A stretch of 23,595 nucleotides of DNA from Pseudomonadota bacterium (GCA_021795795.1 JAJYPA010000075.1:1-23595), one strand, 5' to 3'. Positions 7,005 to 14,928 are shown, counted from the stretch's first letter. Translations and numbers: made by a program. The notes: generated by a model from the sequence alone, not told the origin.

Positions 7005-7182
7005 GACGGTCTCCTTGCTGGTTTATAGGGCCATGGATAAGCAGGAATCGAGCGCGATTCAGCGCATCCATAAGCAGCCATGCCGCTTCTCTGGAATGGA
7101 TGCCATGGTGCAGACAATGCGGTTTTATTGCGGCTTCCATGTCATCCATTACAGAAAATAACTCAAGGCTCTTGGTGTCCAT
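6985..7182 (-). CDS. hypothetical protein, 65 aa
   Basis: This is a short soluble protein with two helices (LELFSVMDDMEAAIK and REAAWLLMDALNRARFLLI) and three His/Cys near residue 22 (HCLHHG). I chose ATG 7182 because AAGGA stands seven bases before it; ATG 7203 in the same frame has no good site. It overlaps the start of the VirB1-like gene by 20 bases and follows the 194-residue membrane protein, so all belong to one unit. The family is not recognised. Confidence 0.6.
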   Translation of the reverse strand: MDTKSLELFSVMDDMEAAIKPHCLHHGIHSREAAWLLMDALNRARFLLIHGPINQQGDRHDALPD

Positions 7183-7235
7183 GTCGGTATCCTTGGCGGG
7201 CATATTGCCCGCCGGTTGGGTTATCTTGTTCGGAG

Positions 7236-7820
7236 TTACTTTTTGTGGGAAAAGCAGCGCGCTTCGACCTTGTCGAGTTGCCCAAACGTCGCCGTTTTGG
7301 TATCCCAGTGCTTCACCCCTTCCCACTTTGCGCAAAAATTTATGGCCTGTGGGATGTTCCACACGGGCACATGGAAGTGGTCGCGGACGGCTTTAACCAT
7401 GGGAACATGCGCCTCCTCATAGATTCGTAGATCCGCTTTTGTTGGGGCACATACCCGGTGGTAATACATAACCAAGGGCCAATAAATGCCTGTCCTGACT
7501 GGGGTTTTAATGCCCAGAATTGCCAGTCTGTGCTGCATCCTGCCCTGACTTTCCGCATCCATCAGACAGTACTGCCGGTTTACGCTGTGCAGGGCCTTTT
7601 CTACGGCTGGTGAAGGCATTTCACCCAGCTTTTCAGCCGTCTTCATGATGACGTTGTTGATGGTTGTTTTCTGATGCTGCGGCGGCGTCACCGTGCTAGC
7701 CATGGCAAGATCCCAAAAGCCTTCCACCACAAAAACCGCCAGGAGAGTGCTTAGGATAAATATCATGGGCAAGAGCACCACCTCTGCAAAAACTTCCTTT
7801 TGCTTGTCTGTCATTTTCAT
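7236..7820 (-). CDS. membrane-anchored hypothetical protein, 194 aa
   Basis: A single N-terminal hydrophobic segment (about residues 12-34, FAEVVLLPMIFILSTLLAVF) probably anchors a periplasmic domain of about 155 residues containing four cysteines (in RQYCLMD, HRVCAPT, NFCAKW and EARCFSHKK), compatible with two disulfides. AGGAG stands eight bases before the ATG at 7820, and an AATTTGGCA element is 58 bases upstream. It heads the unit that continues through the 65-residue protein, the VirB1-like protein and topA, so a role in the mating channel is plausible. I do not recognise a family. Confidence 0.7.
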   Translation of the reverse strand: MKMTDKQKEVFAEVVLLPMIFILSTLLAVFVVEGFWDLAMASTVTPPQHQKTTINNVIMKTAEKLGEMPSPAVEKALHSVNRQYCLMDAESQGRMQHRLAILGIKTPVRTGIYWPLVMYYHRVCAPTKADLRIYEEAHVPMVKAVRDHFHVPVWNIPQAINFCAKWEGVKHWDTKTATFGQLDKVEARCFSHKK

Positions 7821-7855
7821 TTCGGTTACTCCTGTTCATCAGTTAGTGGGGTGTT

Positions 7856-7878
7856 CATCTATCTGGTGTTGCCAAATT
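7856..7878 (-). promoter_or_regulatory. AATTTGGCA promoter-like element, copy 5
   Basis: Minus strand: AATTTGGCA, six bases, then GATAGATG, 58 bases before the 194-residue membrane protein ATG. Confidence 0.8.
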
Positions 7879-7906
7879 GATTTGATGACGGGTTGCGATG
7901 GTCTAT

Positions 7907-7932
7907 AAAACCCCGGCTTTTCTGCCGGGGTT
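7907..7932 (-). terminator. intrinsic terminator after the 89-residue protein gene
   Basis: Minus strand stem AACCCCGGC/GCCGGGGTT with a 6-base loop followed by a short T-rich tail (TTTTAT when the stem end is included), 7 bases beyond the stop at 7939. Confidence 0.85.
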
Positions 7933-7938
7933 ATTCGC

Positions 7939-8208
7939 TTATGCCGCTTTGCGGGCGGCCTTTTCTGCTGCCTTGGCTTCGGCTTCGGCCTTGGCGGCGG
8001 CTTCTTCGGCTTCCTTCTCGGCCTGGATCTGCTCCGGGGATTTCCAGTTGGGATCCAAAACCTCCGTCAGTTCAGCCATGGTAAATTTCGGGCGGGAATA
8101 CACTTCTTTCAGTTTCTTGCGGCGTTCCCCGGCGTTTTGGCCGTTCCTGGTGATTTCTGACGCCACAAAATTCGCTGCCATCTGTGCTTCAAAATCGTGC
8201 TGGTTCAT
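7939..8208 (-). CDS. hypothetical Ala/Glu/Lys-rich protein, 89 aa
   Basis: The first 57 residues are soluble with a basic middle (ERRKKLKEVYSRPKF) and MAELTEVLDPNWKSP; the last 30 are a nearly pure Ala/Glu/Lys repeat that must form a long single helix. AAGGAGT precedes the ATG and an AATTTGGCA element lies 53 bases upstream; a terminator follows at once, so it is a one-gene unit. No family is recognised. Confidence 0.7.
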   Translation of the reverse strand: MNQHDFEAQMAANFVASEITRNGQNAGERRKKLKEVYSRPKFTMAELTEVLDPNWKSPEQIQAEKEAEEAAAKAEAEAKAAEKAARKAA

Positions 8209-8238
8209 TTCGGTACTCCTTCTATTGATGTGGGACTA

Positions 8239-8261
8239 CACCTATAGGGGATTGCCAAATT
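8239..8261 (-). promoter_or_regulatory. AATTTGGCA promoter-like element, copy 6
   Basis: Minus strand: AATTTGGCA, six bases, then TATAGGTG, 53 bases before the 89-residue protein ATG. Confidence 0.8.
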
Positions 8262-8298
8262 AAAATGCGCGGGGATTTTTGGACATGGGGGTTATTGA

Positions 8299-8367
8299 AA
8301 CCCAGAAATAACCCGGGTGGTTAAAAAACAAAACCCAGACAATAACCGTTTGGGTTATTTCTGGGTT
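8299..8367 (-). terminator. three-arm inverted repeat, terminator-like
   Basis: On the minus strand arm A (8352-8367, AACCCAGAAATAACCC) is followed by arm B (8331-8347), which pairs with it with one mismatch across a very short loop and runs into TTTTGTTTTTT: a good intrinsic terminator. Further on lies arm C (8299-8314), a perfect 16-base complement of arm A. B and C would compete for A. It backs up the terminator at 8402-8428. Confidence 0.65.
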
Positions 8368-8401
8368 GTATGGAAGGTTGCCGGTGTTAAGGATAGAAAA
8401 C

Positions 8402-8428
8402 AAAAAAACCCGGCACGATGGCCGGGTT
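8402..8428 (-). terminator. intrinsic terminator after the micro-pilin gene
   Basis: Minus strand perfect 8-bp stem AACCCGGC/GCCGGGTT with a 6-base loop, followed by a run of T (seven counting the end of the stem), 26 bases after the stop at 8455. Confidence 0.92.
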
Positions 8429-8454
8429 GGTGAGTAAGTGGTAATGAAGCGGAT

Positions 8455-8550
8455 TTAGTGGATCTGGGGGATCGCCACTGCCGCCAGAAGCGCAATCAGG
8501 GCAATAATCAGCACCCATTCCAGCTTGGTGAGTCCTTTTTCATTCTTCAT
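8455..8550 (-). CDS. 31-residue type IV prepilin-like micro-protein
   Basis: The product is a type IV prepilin N-terminus and nothing more. The leader MKNEKG ends in the Gly of a prepilin peptidase site. The mature part would start LTKLE, with Thr2 and the invariant Glu5, followed by a hydrophobic helix ending LLAAVAIPQ, which matches the LAAIAIPQ of Pseudomonas PilA at the same distance, including Pro22. Classical pilins continue for over 100 residues; this one stops after 25 mature residues. It is not an obvious frameshift, because an intrinsic terminator starts 26 bases after the stop. AGGAGT stands about eight bases before the ATG. It has its own element (copy 7) and a long structured leader. 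The reading is clear; function is unknown. A holin-like small membrane peptide is the alternative. Confidence 0.75.
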   Translation of the reverse strand: MKNEKGLTKLEWVLIIALIALLAAVAIPQIH

Positions 8551-8722
8551 CGGATTTACTCCTGTGTGTGGTGGAAAATGGAGCCGCTTTCGGCGGCGAG
8601 TCGGGTTGCCCCTTGGGGAAGGAGATAGCTACATCAAGCCAATGGCAACCTGCCGGCGTTTATCGCCACTGACCGGCTTGGCGGCAATGGTGTATCAGAA
8701 TGTGTGACGCCAGTGTCACGTA
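8551..8722 (-). promoter_or_regulatory. long structured 5' leader of the micro-pilin gene
   Basis: About 170 bases separate the promoter-like element from the micro-pilin ATG, against about 25-35 in most other units. The minus strand contains several stems: GTGAC/GTCAC, a long imperfect stem with CAAGCC/GGCTTG ends, CCCC/GGGG, and GCCGC/GCGGC close to the ribosome site. I see no gene and no known riboswitch consensus. Control by RNA structure or a small RNA is possible. Confidence 0.45.
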
Positions 8723-8731
8723 TATTGATAC
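8692..8731. promoter_or_regulatory. 40-bp nested palindrome over promoter copy 7
   Basis: The order GTATCA-N6-GTGAC-N6-GTCAC-N6-TGATAC is exactly symmetrical. The outer arm on one side covers the TATC of the promoter-like element, so a dimer-of-dimers repressor binding here would shut the micro-pilin promoter. Confidence 0.6.
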
Positions 8732-8745
8732 GGTGATGCCAAATC
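8723..8745 (-). promoter_or_regulatory. AATTTGGCA promoter-like element, copy 7 (variant)
   Basis: Minus strand: GATTTGGCA, the only copy with a changed first base, six bases, then TATCAATA. It begins two bases after the stop of the 66-residue protein gene and stands 195 bases before the micro-pilin ATG. Confidence 0.6.
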
Positions 8746-8747
8746 CA

Positions 8748-8948
8748 TCACCACTCGATTTCAATCTCGGATCCACCCCCTGACATACCTGGGCCGTCCA
8801 TGCTGGGCCGGTCCATGGTGGGCTCTGAGTCCAAGGGCGGAACCACCAGGATCCCGCCTTCGCCCGGGCCGGTTGGGCCGGTTGGTTGTGGATGGCCCTC
8901 TTCGGGCCATTCCTGCTGCTGGTTTTGCTGCACTGTGTCTGGTTCCAT
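8748..8948 (-). CDS. Pro/Gly-rich low-complexity protein, 66 aa
   Basis: The protein begins MEPDTVQQNQQQEWPEEG and is rich in Pro, Gly, Gln, Glu and Met (GPTGPGEGG, MDRPSMDGPGMSGGG), ending in an acidic IEIEW. It is probably disordered. AAGGAG lies 7 bases before the ATG, and the gene starts 10 bases after the relaxase stop, so it is the last gene of the relaxase unit. The earlier in-frame ATG at 9017 lies inside the relaxase gene and is not preferred. No family is known. Confidence 0.65.
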   Translation of the reverse strand: MEPDTVQQNQQQEWPEEGHPQPTGPTGPGEGGILVVPPLDSEPTMDRPSMDGPGMSGGGSEIEIEW

Positions 8949-8958
8949 TTGAGTCTCC

Positions 8959-11900
8959 TTAGATTTCCCTTTCCATGCCGCCCTTGTCCTTGTCCACATT
9001 CTGCTGGGTTGGGTCATAGCGCAGTTTTTGAGCGGCCTCGCGCCCCAAGACTGTGTCCCAATTTTGGGCTGCCTTTCCGGCGTCGTCGCCCCTTTCAGGC
9101 CTTTGCGTTTCCACCCACTGGGCCATCTTGTCCATCGGTGGCATTGGCGCTCTTTCTGGGCTTTCAGGCTGCTGCACCGGTGCCGGCGCGCCCTTCTCTG
9201 CCGATGATGCCTTATCCTTGCTGGGTTCTTCCTTGGGGGTGGTTGGACCTATGTCTGGGTCCTTGATGCCTTCCTCCCGCATTGCCTTGAGAGCCCTCTC
9301 CTGGACAATCATTTGTTGATCGTACTCCATCATCGCGATGTCAATGGGCATCGGGTTGAGGTAGGCCTCTTCCTCCAGGCGCCTCTGATGTTGCTCCTCT
9401 ATAAGCTTTTCGCGCAATTCTTGGGAGACATAAGGCACGAACGGCTTTTCTTCATGCCGATGCCCCTGGATCGCGTCCTGCATGTCTTGGCTTTGGCGAT
9501 GTTCGGGCTCTGGGGCCGATTCAATGTAGTCCTGCTCCCCCATCGCCGACGGCACGCTTTCATCCCAGACAGGTTCGCGGGCTGACTCGGCCGCGCGTTC
9601 CGCACCGTCCTTTTCAGTTTCTGGGGCCTGCTGATCCTGGGTGTGATGGTGGTAACGCTCGGCTGCTTCCGGGTGCTCCGCTTCCCATTTCTGGATCTCT
9701 TCATCCGTTGCCACTGAACGCCCATGCTCGTCAATCCATTGGTGGGGGTTATCTGGGGAATTTACCTGCCCGTTTATCTCAGCCATGTGCTGCCTGGCTT
9801 GGCGCTCTTCAGCGTCCAGGCGGTAGGCTTCCATCATGTCCTGCCCATCCTTTTCGTACTCGGTGAGTTCATGCACAGGCGTTTCCGGCTGATCCGTTAC
9901 CTCTTTCTCACTGGGTGCCGCTGTTTCGTGAGTATCACGATCCGGCTCCGCCTCGCGGAGTGCGCCGTCGCCGTCAGGTGCTTCCCGCTCGCTGTTTACG
10001 CTGGCGGCGGAGCCTTTCTCCGGCTCCATTTTCGGATCCATATCTTCCTTTTCCACAATTTCCATCTTCTTTTCCTCCACCTGCTGGTTAAACTTCTGTT
10101 GATCTTTAGAGTGTGCATAATCAATTGCGTTTTGCTGGTACTGGTATCCTTTACCCCAATCTTTTTGGAGTTGGGATACATTATCGGTGTGTACCTTTAT
10201 TTCATACCGGAATCGCGTTTGCCCCACATAACCCTGATTCCCTGTATTGATTTGACTTCCGGATCTCAGTGCGGCAATGCCATAATCTGCCGTTGCGCCC
10301 TGCATGCTATGGACCGTTCCTGAATAGGCATGTTCCACCCTTACTCCGCCATTTTTATCAATCGCCACGGCTTCACCCTGGGACGTTTTAATGTAGATCT
10401 TGCTTTCATCGATCCCGGTCACTACTCCTTTCTGGCCGTTAAACACCTTCATTTCCTGGCCGTCCGGCTGCTCAATGTCCTGATTTTGCTTGAAGATGAT
10501 CTTGTCGTTTACGGCCATCGCTGTTTGCTTTTCCTGATACTCTTTGACCTTGCCCGCTTCATCCGGTTTCCAGAGTATTTCGCGGTTTTCCTTATCGATG
10601 AGCCGGACTTCAGCCTTTTGTAGATCCACGCTTTGGACTCTGTATTCCTGGCCCTTCTCCAGAATGACCGGCATGTTTTTCTTGGCTTCTTCGCCTTGCT
10701 TGGACATTTCTGCACGGGTTTCTATATGATGCTTTTGCAGGGCTGCATCGGCAAATTTAGCACCATGCACGGCATAATTCTTTTCGGGAATGATGACGAT
10801 CTGGACGGCTTTGCCGTCCGCGTCTTTCATTTTACCATCATAGTAATAGGCCTGCCTTAATTCTTCTTTGGTTGCTTTTCCGTCATGCAAGGTACGCGCC
10901 TGCACGTCTTGCGCGCCTAGTGTGCCTTCGGCTTTTAATCCTGCCCTGATTCCTTCATTCAGGCGTTCGCGCATACTATTTGTAGCTACTAAAAGCAGGG
11001 TATTATCCCGCATTTGACTGGGGATGCCTTTATCGTTTTCTATTGGTGTTCCCTGTGGTAAGGCCAAGTATTCCTTGGCTACGGCATCAGCAATCTTCTG
11101 ATCTATTTCCTTGTAATCTTTGGCGTCTGCTATGTCCACTGGCACCATGAATTGCTCCATGGCCGTCGCTGCTTCTGATGCTTTGCCCTGGCTGAATAGT
11201 TCTGCAATATTCAGCATTTCCGGGGTTTTCTGGCGGCGGATTTCAGTCAAGGTGGATGAATCGCATTCTTTTTTCATGATCCTGAAAGGGCTGCCGGATC
11301 CGACTGCCTGGAGCTGGTTGTCATCCCCAACAAAAAGCCCGCGGCTTTTGTTTTGTTCGATGGAATCAACGATTTTTGCACCTTCCTCGCTGGCCGTCAT
11401 CCCGTGCTCGTCGCCAAAAAAGAACGTGTCCGGGCCACCTTTTTGACCAGCGGCTATCCACGCCGCATGGGTTTTGCATTCCACTCCAATTGAGGTTAGC
11501 TCCTTCACCGCCTGCGTTCCGGACGCTATTCCCAGCACCTTATGCCCGCGATTTTCAGCCGCGATTTTTACCACTTCCAGCGCGGTCGTCTTGCCGGCAC
11601 CGGCTACACCTTGCCACACGGTATTTCGATCACCTGACTCCAGGGTGGTGTGAATTGCGGCTACCTGATCAGATGACAGTTTAAATCCTTTCTGGGCTTC
11701 ATATGTGGATATTGCTTTCTGTATTTCTTCCTTTGTCCATCGGTCTTTTAAGGGAATCGCGCCCTTTCCGGCTCGTAGATTTTTGATCATCTTTTCGTCG
11801 CGGGCAACGGCCAGGCTGGTAGTTACCCATCGCTCAACGGATTGCACGCCTGTCTTGGGATCTACCGGGGCTTTGGCGGTGAGTAGGCCATGCTGATCCT

Positions 11901-13029
11901 TTCTTTCTGGGAAGGCTTGCCTTAACTCTGATTCTGTGATGCCCTTGGGCAAGCCAACCGCCAGCGCATGCTTCACCACTTCTTTTGCTTCAAAAACGGA
12001 TTGCCTTTCAGACAGATGACGCGCCGCACTCAGTAGTGCGGCTGCAGCCATGTCCATGCGCTGCTCGTGGTTTTCGTGACGCTCATTTAACAAGGCGGCT
12101 TCCTTGATGGATTTAAAATCGTAGCCCTTTTCCAGCACTAATTTGTAACCTTGGGCCAGCATTTGCTCATGGGTGATGTGGATCTTTTCCTCTCGGATTT
12201 TGAAGGCGGCCGCCTGCTTTTGGTCGCTGGTCGCAGTTGCTCTGGTCAGGCCCATCTTCTCCAGTTCTTTTTCTATTGCTTTCAGTCTGGGGGAGAAATC
12301 TTCCACCATCTGCCTATCGATTCCTACTATCTCAAAAGCGTCTTTTGTTTTGTATAGATCATACCCCAGCTGACGCAATTCGCTTGCCAGTTCAGAGAGA
12401 TAGGTAGCGTTCATCTCCTTTTCCCATCCCTGGTATTTATCCCAGGAAACGGCGCGCTCCGCGCCGTCGCTGGTTCGGATCGCTACATTCATGAATAGCG
12501 CATGCGTGTGTAGGTCTGCGGCCACGAACCCGTTTACCGGGCGCGCGTCCAGGTGCTGGGCCAGGGCTATGATGAACTCGCCGGCCACCTTTTCCTGCTT
12601 TCCATCCACCATGCCCCGGACAGCCATCATGCGCTCCTGGATTTTCTCCAGCGTTTTTAAGACAGCGCGGTTGTGGGCTTCTAAGATCCTCTCATCGCCA
12701 CCGTAGGTTGCCATGATTGACACTGATTTTGGGGCAGACATTACTATGTCTTCGCCCGTGCGCCTTTCGTTTCCGTTATTCACGATCTGCGGCATTTCCC
12801 GGCCGTCCGGCAATTTGCCTTTGATCATGTCATCGAACACTTTCAAATCGTGTTCTGTCTTGATTTCTGGGGGCAATCCCAGCAACTCGGCTCCAGATCC
12901 TACCCATTGCATGGGGGCATGGGCGGCGGCTTGCACTTCTCCAAGGTCGTTTTTTTCACTGTAATATTCAGCACTTCCATAGTATTGCGAACCGTCGCCG
13001 CTGATGCCGGTTTTGCTTGGGGTGATCAT
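8959..13029 (-). CDS. traI: MobF relaxase-helicase, TrwC/TraI family
   Basis: This 1356-residue enzyme nicks and unwinds plasmid DNA for conjugation. The N-terminal relaxase has the double tyrosine pairs Tyr16-Tyr17 and Tyr22-Tyr23, nearly at the F TraI positions, the MobF motif MSAPKSVSIMA (97-107), and the metal-binding histidines His159, His174 and His176 (HTH). The RecD-like helicase has Walker A GVAGAGKTT (474-482), GDEHGM as motif II (Asp540-Glu541), GLFVGDDNQLQAVGSG as motif III, and the late VHSMQGAT and VGQTR motifs. About 350 C-terminal residues are charged, Gln/Glu/Pro-rich and probably disordered. R388 TrwC has 966 residues and F TraI 1756. The start has AAGGAG and follows an AATTTGGCA element and a GC stem-loop. 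It lies directly behind the coupling protein gene as in R388. Confidence 0.95.
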   Translation of the reverse strand: MITPSKTGISGDGSQYYGSAEYYSEKNDLGEVQAAAHAPMQWVGSGAELLGLPPEIKTEHDLKVFDDMIKGKLPDGREMPQIVNNGNERRTGEDIVMSAPKSVSIMATYGGDERILEAHNRAVLKTLEKIQERMMAVRGMVDGKQEKVAGEFIIALAQHLDARPVNGFVAADLHTHALFMNVAIRTSDGAERAVSWDKYQGWEKEMNATYLSELASELRQLGYDLYKTKDAFEIVGIDRQMVEDFSPRLKAIEKELEKMGLTRATATSDQKQAAAFKIREEKIHITHEQMLAQGYKLVLEKGYDFKSIKEAALLNERHENHEQRMDMAAAALLSAARHLSERQSVFEAKEVVKHALAVGLPKGITESELRQAFPERKDQHGLLTAKAPVDPKTGVQSVERWVTTSLAVARDEKMIKNLRAGKGAIPLKDRWTKEEIQKAISTYEAQKGFKLSSDQVAAIHTTLESGDRNTVWQGVAGAGKTTALEVVKIAAENRGHKVLGIASGTQAVKELTSIGVECKTHAAWIAAGQKGGPDTFFFGDEHGMTASEEGAKIVDSIEQNKSRGLFVGDDNQLQAVGSGSPFRIMKKECDSSTLTEIRRQKTPEMLNIAELFSQGKASEAATAMEQFMVPVDIADAKDYKEIDQKIADAVAKEYLALPQGTPIENDKGIPSQMRDNTLLLVATNSMRERLNEGIRAGLKAEGTLGAQDVQARTLHDGKATKEELRQAYYYDGKMKDADGKAVQIVIIPEKNYAVHGAKFADAALQKHHIETRAEMSKQGEEAKKNMPVILEKGQEYRVQSVDLQKAEVRLIDKENREILWKPDEAGKVKEYQEKQTAMAVNDKIIFKQNQDIEQPDGQEMKVFNGQKGVVTGIDESKIYIKTSQGEAVAIDKNGGVRVEHAYSGTVHSMQGATADYGIAALRSGSQINTGNQGYVGQTRFRYEIKVHTDNVSQLQKDWGKGYQYQQNAIDYAHSKDQQKFNQQVEEKKMEIVEKEDMDPKMEPEKGSAASVNSEREAPDGDGALREAEPDRDTHETAAPSEKEVTDQPETPVHELTEYEKDGQDMMEAYRLDAEERQARQHMAEINGQVNSPDNPHQWIDEHGRSVATDEEIQKWEAEHPEAAERYHHHTQDQQAPETEKDGAERAAESAREPVWDESVPSAMGEQDYIESAPEPEHRQSQDMQDAIQGHRHEEKPFVPYVSQELREKLIEEQHQRRLEEEAYLNPMPIDIAMMEYDQQMIVQERALKAMREEGIKDPDIGPTTPKEEPSKDKASSAEKGAPAPVQQPESPERAPMPPMDKMAQWVETQRPERGDDAGKAAQNWDTVLGREAAQKLRYDPTQQNVDKDKGGMEREI

Positions 13030-13042
13030 TGCCTACTCCTTG

Positions 13043-13058
13043 GGGGCCGGTTGGCCCC
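13043..13058 (-). promoter_or_regulatory. GC stem-loop in the relaxase leader
   Basis: A perfect GGGGCC/GGCCCC stem with a 4-base loop stands between promoter copy 8 and the relaxase ribosome site, so it would be at the very 5' end of the mRNA. It may stabilise the mRNA or tune translation. Confidence 0.55.
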
Positions 13059-13060
13059 TT

Positions 13061-13083
13061 CATCTATATGTCATTGCCAAATT
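13061..13083 (-). promoter_or_regulatory. AATTTGGCA promoter-like element, copy 8
   Basis: Minus strand: AATTTGGCA, six bases, then TATAGATG, the closest copy to the consensus. It is 54 bases before the relaxase ATG and just after the coupling protein stop. Confidence 0.85.
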
Positions 13084-13086
13084 GGA

Positions 13087-14928
13087 TTAGAAGGGATCGT
13101 CATGGCCGATTTCTTCCTGCTCCACTTCACCGGGCAACTGGAACTCGGACACGGACGCGTTTACGGTAGTGGGGGTTGATTCCGTCACTTGGGGCAGGCT
13201 TGGGACCGTTTCGGAGATAAGATCAGGTTCGGGGGTGATGGCGCGCGCCATTACATAGGCTTGGGCCTGGCTGGGACGGTCTTTCCAGTTCAGTTTGACG
13301 CGACAGATCTTCACTCCATCATCACTTGCGGGGTACAGGAGAATGCCTTCCAGCTTGGGCAAGCCCTGGATCTGACTGGGCAAAATCGAGTCTTCAACCG
13401 TGTTCTGAAAGCTGCTGGACTCGCCACCCCCCGATGAATTGGAGCTTTCAGACTGGACTTCACGCACCAGGTTTCGGGTGCCGATTGCTTTCGCGGCCCA
13501 TTGGGAAGTGTCCGGATCCGGCAATCGCAGAATCAGCTTGGACTGAGGCAATCCCAACATGGTCTCGGCTCCAAATTGTCCATACGTGTCGCGGAGTTGA
13601 GCGATTGATTGGATGCCCGTTACTACGGCAAGGCCGTATTTCCTGCATTCCGCTTGGGCGATTCCAATCTTGGGCATTTTTTGGAGCGTTGGCAGCTCGT
13701 CCACCATCAACCAGAGCCGCCGGACACGACTTGGGGGAAGCATCATGACGCCGTTAATGGCCACGTCTAGCCAGAGACTCAGCAACGGTCTTAGCGTCGT
13801 CCTTTGGTCTGCACGACTTGTCAGGAAGAGCCACGAGCCCTTATTTTGCTCTTCATTCATCACCCATTCCCGTATGGAAAAGGGCATTTCTCCTGGGCGC
13901 GTATCGCGCAGATAGCGCAAACAGGTTGTTGGGGCTGTCATGCTGGCCCGCGAGTTTGAAAATGTCTGACTTGAGCCGACAAGGCCTAGCAGGCCGCATT
14001 TTTTCACCAGTTCTATTAACTCTTCATTTTCAGACGCCATGATCATGCGAGTCATCTCGGATACGGATTTTGTGGTTTCCAAGATCGCCACTAACAGCGC
14101 GCGTGCGCTTTGTGGAAAGAATGGTTGACGCTCATCATCGGCAATCAAACCGCCTGCAAGGGCTTCAAAGTCCGCCCTATTATCCGCATCGGACCATGGA
14201 GTCCAAGGCTCAGACCTGGCATCCAGTGGGTTAAGAATACGGTCACCAGGACGGTAAAACCACTGGAGATATTCACCCGTTGGATCGTATACAATTGCCC
14301 TTTCACCCCTTAACCTTATCGTTTCCAACATCTGGGAAATGGCAACTGACTTACCAGTTCCTGGGCCGCCGGCAAGCAGGAAATGGCTAGGCTCTTCGTC
14401 GCGCGGGATTTCTACACCCCCAATAGTTATGGGGTATTTCTCTTTGGTTTTGAGCGCTGCCAGCTTCTTCGGATCCCGATAATCATAGATCCGCGCACCA
14501 CGAATAAACTCGCCATCCATGTCTTCGTCATCGGTGTTGCTGGCGACTTTCTTCTTATGCAAAAGGATTCTGTGGACAGCAAACAGGGTGACAATCGCCA
14601 AGAGAAAACCGATGCTTTGGGAGGAGATCATGGTTATTCCTGCTGCGGTTCCTGTCACCCAGCCTGCCCCAAAAAAAGCCCATCTTGAAGGGCGCGGATC
14701 GCCCTTTCTGGGGGTGTCTTTGCCACCCAAAAACGCGAGGAAAAAGACCATCATGCCCATGGCATAACCGGGCAACATTACCATGCCTTGGCCGTAAGTT
14801 ACGGCATTCATACCCATGCCGGTAAGGCCGCTGGAGACCATAACCAGCGTCCAAATCCAGTACATAGCTTTGCCGATTCCGGCTGTAAACTTCTCTTTCT
14901 TACGGTTGGGTTTTGCGTTTGCGTCCAT
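13087..14928 (-). CDS. traD: type IV coupling protein, TrwB/TraD family
   Basis: This 613-residue hexameric ATPase brings the relaxase-DNA complex to the secretion channel at the inner membrane. The N-terminal 125 residues hold several hydrophobic segments (about 21-40, 50-68, 84-100 and 103-123), more than the two of R388 TrwB. The ATPase shows Walker A GGPGTGKS (187-194), YDPTGEY, and Walker B LWLMVDE (405-411) followed by LPTL, as in TrwB. The acidic C-terminus ends DDPF. AAGGAG precedes the ATG. It lies 33 bases after a 41-codon gene and probably shares its promoter (copy 9). The gene order RHH protein, coupling protein, relaxase equals trwABC. Confidence 0.93.
   Translation of the reverse strand: MDANAKPNRKKEKFTAGIGKAMYWIWTLVMVSSGLTGMGMNAVTYGQGMVMLPGYAMGMMVFFLAFLGGKDTPRKGDPRPSRWAFFGAGWVTGTAAGITMISSQSIGFLLAIVTLFAVHRILLHKKKVASNTDDEDMDGEFIRGARIYDYRDPKKLAALKTKEKYPITIGGVEIPRDEEPSHFLLAGGPGTGKSVAISQMLETIRLRGERAIVYDPTGEYLQWFYRPGDRILNPLDARSEPWTPWSDADNRADFEALAGGLIADDERQPFFPQSARALLVAILETTKSVSEMTRMIMASENEELIELVKKCGLLGLVGSSQTFSNSRASMTAPTTCLRYLRDTRPGEMPFSIREWVMNEEQNKGSWLFLTSRADQRTTLRPLLSLWLDVAINGVMMLPPSRVRRLWLMVDELPTLQKMPKIGIAQAECRKYGLAVVTGIQSIAQLRDTYGQFGAETMLGLPQSKLILRLPDPDTSQWAAKAIGTRNLVREVQSESSNSSGGGESSSFQNTVEDSILPSQIQGLPKLEGILLYPASDDGVKICRVKLNWKDRPSQAQAYVMARAITPEPDLISETVPSLPQVTESTPTTVNASVSEFQLPGEVEQEEIGHDDPF

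Noticed and set aside
8551..8722. A cyclic-di-GMP or other known riboswitch in the micro-pilin leader.
   Set aside because: I could not match the conserved bases of GEMM or other common classes; only generic stems are seen.
8959..13029. Long plus-strand reading frames opposite the relaxase, coupling protein and primase genes.
   Set aside because: They are antisense to genes with clear family motifs, have no ribosome sites or family features, and reflect GC-rich codon use.
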